A stretch of 22,986 nucleotides of DNA from positions 12,832-35,817 of the forward strand of contig NWUY0300016755.1 of the NCBI GenBank assembly GCA_004151065.3, given 5' to 3'. The notes beneath the pieces were generated by a model. It was given only the letters and a program-made list of their open reading frames with translations. It was not told the origin of the DNA and made no database searches. The stretch comes from Larix sibirica (taxonomy: Eukaryota; Streptophyta; Pinopsida; Pinales; Pinaceae). A program made the position numbers and the translations under genes. Shown in pieces: positions 18,924 through 22,986 of the stretch (position 1 is its first letter; every line of letters begins with the position of its first letter).

Positions 18924-19678
18924 TGATGAAAATCGTCTCTTGGAATTACAGGGGTCTAGGGGGTTCCATGAAAGTTGATGCCCTGAGAGATATGATAAGA
19001 ACTGAAAAACCAGACCTATTATTCATTCAGGAGACAAAAATGAAAGATGTGGAAGCTCTTGCGCTTTCACGTCTTTTTTGGAAGGATTGTCATGGAAAAT
19101 ATCAAAGAGCCAAGGGTGGTTCAGGAGGCATTGCAACGTTCCTCTTAAATAATCTTGTGATAAAATCCTCTAAAGAAAGTCACCACTGGAACCTTCTTGA
19201 AATACAAGAAAAAAATAAGCCGAATTCTACTTACATCTGCAACGTGTACGGCCCTACACACTACAGGGACAAAGACATTTTTTGGGAAGATCTTATCAAG
19301 CTTAAAGATGATTTACAAGGAAAAGAGATAATCATTGCAGGCAATTTCAACGTAACTAAAAATCAGCAAGAAAAGCGTGGAGGATTAAGAGTAAGGGACC
19401 CCTATGGCGAATGCTTGGAGGACCTAATTCTTGACTTAGACTTGCTGGACATTGAAATGAAAAAAGGAAATTTCACCTTGAGTAACCGAAGAGTTGGAAT
19501 AGGACACATTCTTGCTAGGCTAGATAGATTCTTGGTGAGCTCTTCCTTCCTCCTCAAATACCTCCTTCCCTCGGCCTATACCCTTCCCTCGGCCGCCTCA
19601 GATCATAAACCCATCTGTCTGACCCTCTCCCATCAAGCCAATCTCGGGCCTATTCCATTCTGGTTCAATCCTCTCTGA
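18923..19678 (+). pseudogene. LINE ORF2 N-terminus: AP endonuclease domain
   Basis: 251 codons of apurinic-endonuclease-like domain, which nicks target DNA for target-primed reverse transcription. Motifs: SWNYRGLGG (residues 6-14), FIQETK with catalytic Glu37, NVYGP (107-111), then AGNFN at 139-143 where the family has GDFN (Asp141 is Asn, codon 19343-19345), RLDRFL (199-204) and SDH (226-228, intact). Residues 215-226 come from an 18-bp in-frame tandem duplication. The frame ends at TGA 19676-19678, where Trp is expected; ORF2 continues in the same frame behind it. The start could be either Met of the MM pair. Confidence 0.88.
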
Positions 19679-20745
19679 CTTCAAGATGGAACTCTTTTGC
19701 AACTAATCCAAAACGCGTGGCAATCCATCTTCTCTGGTTCGCCAAGTTATATTTGGGAATCCAAGCTACGATTTGTTAGAGCAGCTTTAAAATCTTGGGA
19801 TAAAGAAAAATTTACAAATCCTAGAACACTTAAGTGTAAGCTCAAAATGGAATTGGCCGCTCTTCACCACAGTATGGAGAGAAGTGAGATCTCCACTTCC
19901 ATCATTAACTCTGAGAAGGATCTCAATATTAGAATTCTAAATGCGGCAAGGTTGGAAGAAGAAGATTGGAGAATTAAATCAATACAGAATTGGTTAAAAG
20001 CAAGGGACAGCAATACGGCTTATTTCCATAAGCAAAACAAATTCCGGTTAAGCCGTAACACCATCACATATTTGAAAAGTCACGATGAGAATCTAGTCTC
20101 CGAGCAGGAAGACTTGCAGACTCTTGCTTTGGAGCATTTTTGGGATCTTTACACAGATAAAGAGGAAGGGGATCCTCTAGCACAAGATGATCTTCTTTCT
20201 GGCATACCTCACCTCATCTCTGATCCAGACAACTATGAGTTGGACAAACCAATAGTAGAAGGGGAAATTAGAAAGGAAATATGGTCTCTCCATCTAGATA
20301 AATCCCCTAGGCCAAATGGATTCACCATAAATTTTTATAGAGCAGCCTGGGATATCATTAAGGAGGACTTGAAAAGAATGTTGAATTGGACCAGAAGGAA
20401 GGACAGCACCTCAACCTCCATTGGTACATTACGGCCCATTTCGCTTTGCAATACATCTTATAAGATCTTATCTAAAATTATAGCCACCAGAATGAAAAAT
20501 CTTATGGGGAAAGTCATCTCAAACTCACAGGGTGGTTTTATTGTTGGAAGACAAATACTTGATAATATAATCGTATTCCAGGATACAATTCATTCAAGTA
20601 TGGAAAATAATCGACAGGGGAATGGCTGTGAAGTTGGATATGGACAATGCTTTCGACAAAGTTAACCATTTCTTCTTGTTCGAAATAATGGGAAAATTTG
20701 GGTTCTCCAACAGGTTCATCAGATGGGTGAAAGCATGTATAAACA
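19679..20745 (+). pseudogene. LINE ORF2 middle: RT N-terminal part
   Basis: Same frame as the endonuclease, open to TGA at 20663-20665. It carries WLKARDSNTAYFHK, typical of the region before RT in plant L1 ORF2; then KSPRPNGFTINFYRAAW (family KAPGPDGF, here with Gly-to-Arg and Asp-to-Asn), then RPISLCNTSYKILSKIIATRMK and QGGFIVGRQILDNI. The stretch between LNWTRR and RPISLCN is short and lacks the expected LIPK-type motif, so an internal deletion is likely. A one-base shift near 20616-20622 puts RT motif A (KLDMDNAFDKV) in another frame. It ends at the N at 20746. Confidence 0.85.
20284..20745. repeat. Left copy of 462-bp duplication
   Basis: Repeated at 20747-21208 without indels (offset 463). 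About 12 differences by eye, nearly all transitions. Confidence 0.93.
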
Positions 20746-20746
20746 N
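20746..20746. other. Single-N junction 4
   Basis: One undetermined base in the middle of the RT; 462 bp before it is repeated after it. Confidence 0.9.
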
Positions 20747-21208
20747 GTCTCTCCATCTAGATAAAGCCCCTGGGCCAGATGGATTCACCATAAATTTTTA
20801 TAGAGCAGCCTAGGATATCATTAAGGAGGACTTGAAAAGAATGTTGAATTGGACCAGAAGGAAGGACAGCACCTCAACCTCCATTGGTACATTACGACCC
20901 ATTTCGCTTTGCAATACATCTTATAAGATCTTATCTAAAATTATAGCCACCAAAATGAAAAATCTTATGGGGAAAGTCATCTCAGACTCACAGGGTGGTT
21001 TTATTGTTGGAAGACAAATACTTGATAATATAATCGTATTCCAGGAGACAATTCATTCAAGTATGGAAAATAATCAACAGGGGAATGGTTGTGAAGTTGG
21101 ATATGGCCAATGCTTTCGACAGAGTTAACCATTTCTTCTTGTTCGAAATAATGGGAAAATTTGGGTTCTCCAACAGGTTCATCAGATGGGTGAAAGCATG
21201 TATAAACA
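20747..21208. repeat. Right copy of 462-bp duplication
   Basis: Keeps the canonical APGPDGF but has TAG at 20811-20813 where the left copy has Trp. It continues on its right into RT motif B. Confidence 0.93.
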
Positions 21209-21611
21209 GGCCTTGGATAGCCCCCTTGTTAATGGCAGGTCGACTAAATTCTTCCAGGCTACTAAAGGTTTGCGCCAAGGATGCCCAATGTCTCCCTTTC
21301 TCTATCTCTTAGTAGCAGAATCTCTGAGCCGGAAACTCCAACTGATGCAAGGAATGGGAGAGCTCAGAGGAATTCGGATTGCTAGAGGATTCAAAGCAGT
21401 TACCCATGCCCAATTCGCAGATGATACGATTTTGCTTGGAGGTGCCTCCCCTATCATTGCAGAAATATTCAATGAAGCATTGAATGTCTTTCTCAAAGCC
21501 TCGGATGGAAAAATCAACGCGGACAAATCCAAAATTTACAGTTGGAACTGCCCAACTGAAATATTAACCAAAATCGCCAGGATCTTTGGCTTTGAGGTAT
21601 GTCCATCCTAG
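20747..21611 (+). pseudogene. LINE ORF2 reverse transcriptase core
   Basis: RT fingers and palm in order: APGPDGF, RPISLCN, QGGFIVGRQ, motif A KLDMANAFDRVNH (frame from ATG 21085), motif B GLRQGCPMSP and motif C FADD at 21414-21425, with the catalytic Asp residues intact. Breaks: TAG at 20811, a one-base shift just before 21085, a probable one-base loss in the C-run near 21222-21226, and TAG at 21609-21611. RT uses the nicked target as primer to copy the element RNA. The region to 21208 repeats the segment before the N. Confidence 0.88.
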
Positions 21612-22372
21612 AACTTCTTTACTTATCTTGGCATTCCAATATTTAAAGGGAAGAAAAAAGCGATGGATTGGAAAATTATAACTGACAAAATCAAATCTAA
21701 AATTTCTTCCTGGGAGCGAGATGGCTCAATACGGCTGGCAAATTGATTTTGATAAATTCGGTCCTCTCAGCATACCCAATATATTCATGCTTGATTTCTT
21801 TAGCGCCCAAGAAAGTAGTATAGAGTATCACTAAAGAAATCATACGGTTCCTCTAGCAAGGAGGAAAAACAAATGGAACAAAAAAGTTTCACCTGTTGAA
21901 TTGGGAGCAAGTCTACAAGCCAAAAATTTACGATGGAGCTGGGATTAAAGACCCATCGGCAATGAACCTAGCCTTAGGTTCCAAAATCCTTTGGAAAGTC
22001 ATCTCAGGGAAAAGAGCTTGGTGGAAAGAGATCATGCAGAAGAAGTATATGTCTGGTGAGAGAAAAAGGTGCGTAGAAAACATAGATCAAAGCAAAAAAG
22101 GAAACCCCATCTGGAACCTGTGCAAGAAAGCGGCACACATTGTTCAAAAGAATCTCTATTGGATCTCGGGCAGCTGGAAGAAGATAAATTTGTGGAGTGA
22201 TAATCTTGGACCAAATTCGTGCCAGCCAGCAATATTCCTTCAAAATCTAGCCAAACTAAAATTCTGGATGGTCAAGCCAGAATTAAAACGCTATTCGATA
22301 TCTCTATTTGGTCTGAAACGAGGAGGTGGTCGGGCTGGGTTAGCTAGACATCCCGAAAAACCTTCAAGATGA
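21612..22372 (+). pseudogene. LINE ORF2 region after RT (thumb/connection)
   Basis: It starts NFFTYLGIPIFKGKK in the motif C frame, shifts near 21716-21722, then GKLILINSVLSAYPIYS, IRFL followed by TAG (21854-21856, Trp expected), QGGKTNGTKKFHLLNW and DGAGIKDPSAMNLALGSKILWK, typical of plant L1 ORF2 between RT and the zinc-binding end. Further small frameshifts near 22258 and 22342. Another TAG at 21821-21823. Confidence 0.82.
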
Positions 22373-22986
22373 TTACAGGGCCTTTCTAGAGCTGTTGCAT
22401 GGAGCCTCTCCAGTACATCGGCAGCTGAAGGACAACAGAGGATGGAGCAAGACAGGAGAGTATACGGTTAAAGAAGGATACTGAATATTGGACACCACCA
22501 AAAGAGTTAAAGACAAAAAATGGATTAAAGTTTGGGGGAAAGACTGCCCTCCCAAAATCAATTCTTTCAAATGGTTGCTTGCACATAGGAAAATTCTCAA
22601 TGCGGAGAATCTCAGAAAAAAGAGGTATTGAAGGGACAACAAGATGTACTCTCTGCAAGTCCTTTGGAGAGACGATGGAACACTTATTCTTAGATTGCAA
22701 ATTTGTGTAGGAAGTATGGCATAGAGCTTACATTGACCTTGGCTTTGAGGTAACTTTTCCAACAAACTGGAGTGATTTATTTGCTTGCTGGAAAGACTAT
22801 TACACTGGATCTCTCAATAATAAGCCCGACTTTAAACGGGCTTGGGAATCCTATCCAAAGTATATCTGCTGGAAGCTATGGGTAGCTAGGAATAAGGAAA
22901 TTTTCGAAGAAATCAGCACCACACCAAGAAGGGTGATTGCATCCGCGAAAGCACTATGGGTGGAAGCACTAATGGTAAAAGGGATG
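22373..22986 (+). pseudogene. LINE ORF2 C-terminus: zf-RVT-like zinc-binding domain
   Basis: DDYRAFLELLHGASPV, then GEYTVKEGY with TGA (22482-22484, Trp expected), KWIKVWGKDCPPKINSFKWLLAHRKIL, a frameshift near 22612, then CTLC...EHLFLDC (Cys codons 22645, 22654 and 22696, His 22681), matching the zf-RVT pattern. TAG at 22708-22710 again replaces Trp. From 22711 the frame is open for 92 codons to the window edge, including WKLWVARNKEIFEE. No poly-A tail is seen, so the element continues beyond the window. Confidence 0.82.

Larger units (their letters stand above)
17487..22986 (+). mobile_element. Plant L1-type LINE, decayed, open at the window edge
   Basis: In order: a short 5' region (17487-17595), ORF1 with DUF4283-like domain and CCHC knuckle, ORF2 with AP endonuclease, reverse transcriptase and zf-RVT-like C-terminus. 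Removing the 463-bp repeat at junction 4 gives about 5.0 kb within the window, compatible with a nearly full-length element. The 3' end and poly-A lie beyond the edge. Both ORFs carry stops and frameshifts, so it is not autonomous. Its 5' end abuts minus-strand copia protease sequence. Confidence 0.88.

Noticed and set aside
2853-21208. Four genuine genomic tandem duplications
   Set aside because: An N lies exactly at every joint, unit sizes and divergences differ, and one contig is wholly redundant. Assembly overlap explains all four at once.
1-22986. A new defence, toxin or biosynthetic system
   Set aside because: All recognisable coding belongs to copia or L1 retrotransposons; no extra conserved frame, CRISPR-like spacing or tRNA was found on reading both strands.

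Overview
The window is plant nuclear DNA made almost entirely of decayed retrotransposons. Three hallmarks point to a plant: Ty1/copia gag-pol remnants, a plant-type L1 LINE whose ORF1 has a DUF4283-like domain plus CCHC knuckle, and an ORF2 ending in a zf-RVT-like zinc-binding domain. The DNA is AT-rich and repeat-dense, as in a large seed-plant genome; the species cannot be told. I see no intact host gene, RNA gene, CRISPR array or cargo system.

Layout. 1-2852 is AT-rich DNA with no recognisable gene. 2853-11178 is a minus-strand Ty1/copia mosaic: gag begins at 11178 and runs leftwards through zinc knuckles, protease, GAG-pre-integrase and integrase, then is joined abnormally to another gag C-terminus. 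A candidate plus-strand LTR sits inside it. 11433-17486 is a second minus-strand copia element (protease end, integrase, RT, RNase H, polypurine tract) whose RNase H region is split by a 714-bp insert. From about 17487 to the right edge lies a plus-strand L1 LINE (5' end, frameshifted ORF1, endonuclease, RT, zf-RVT). Its 5' end abuts the copia element, so the LINE appears to have landed in it or truncated it.

The most important structural fact is the four single-N positions (6535, 14765, 16843, 20746). At each, the sequence after the N repeats the sequence that ends just before it: about 3.68 kb, 0.70 kb, 1.40 kb and 0.46 kb. This is what unmerged contig overlaps (two haplotypes or two paralogs) look like. 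The contig 14766-16842 is wholly redundant, because its neighbours overlap each other by an identical 34 bp. Without the repeats the locus would be roughly 16.7 kb. Features are listed for both copies, but the copies should not be counted as independent genes.

Every coding region is broken. Catalytic residues are lost in the protease, integrase, RT and endonuclease motifs, and many tryptophan codons have become stops, mostly G-to-A changes as expected from deamination of methylated cytosine in silenced repeats. The genes no longer work together; originally they formed two copia gag-pol units and one LINE ORF1/ORF2 pair.
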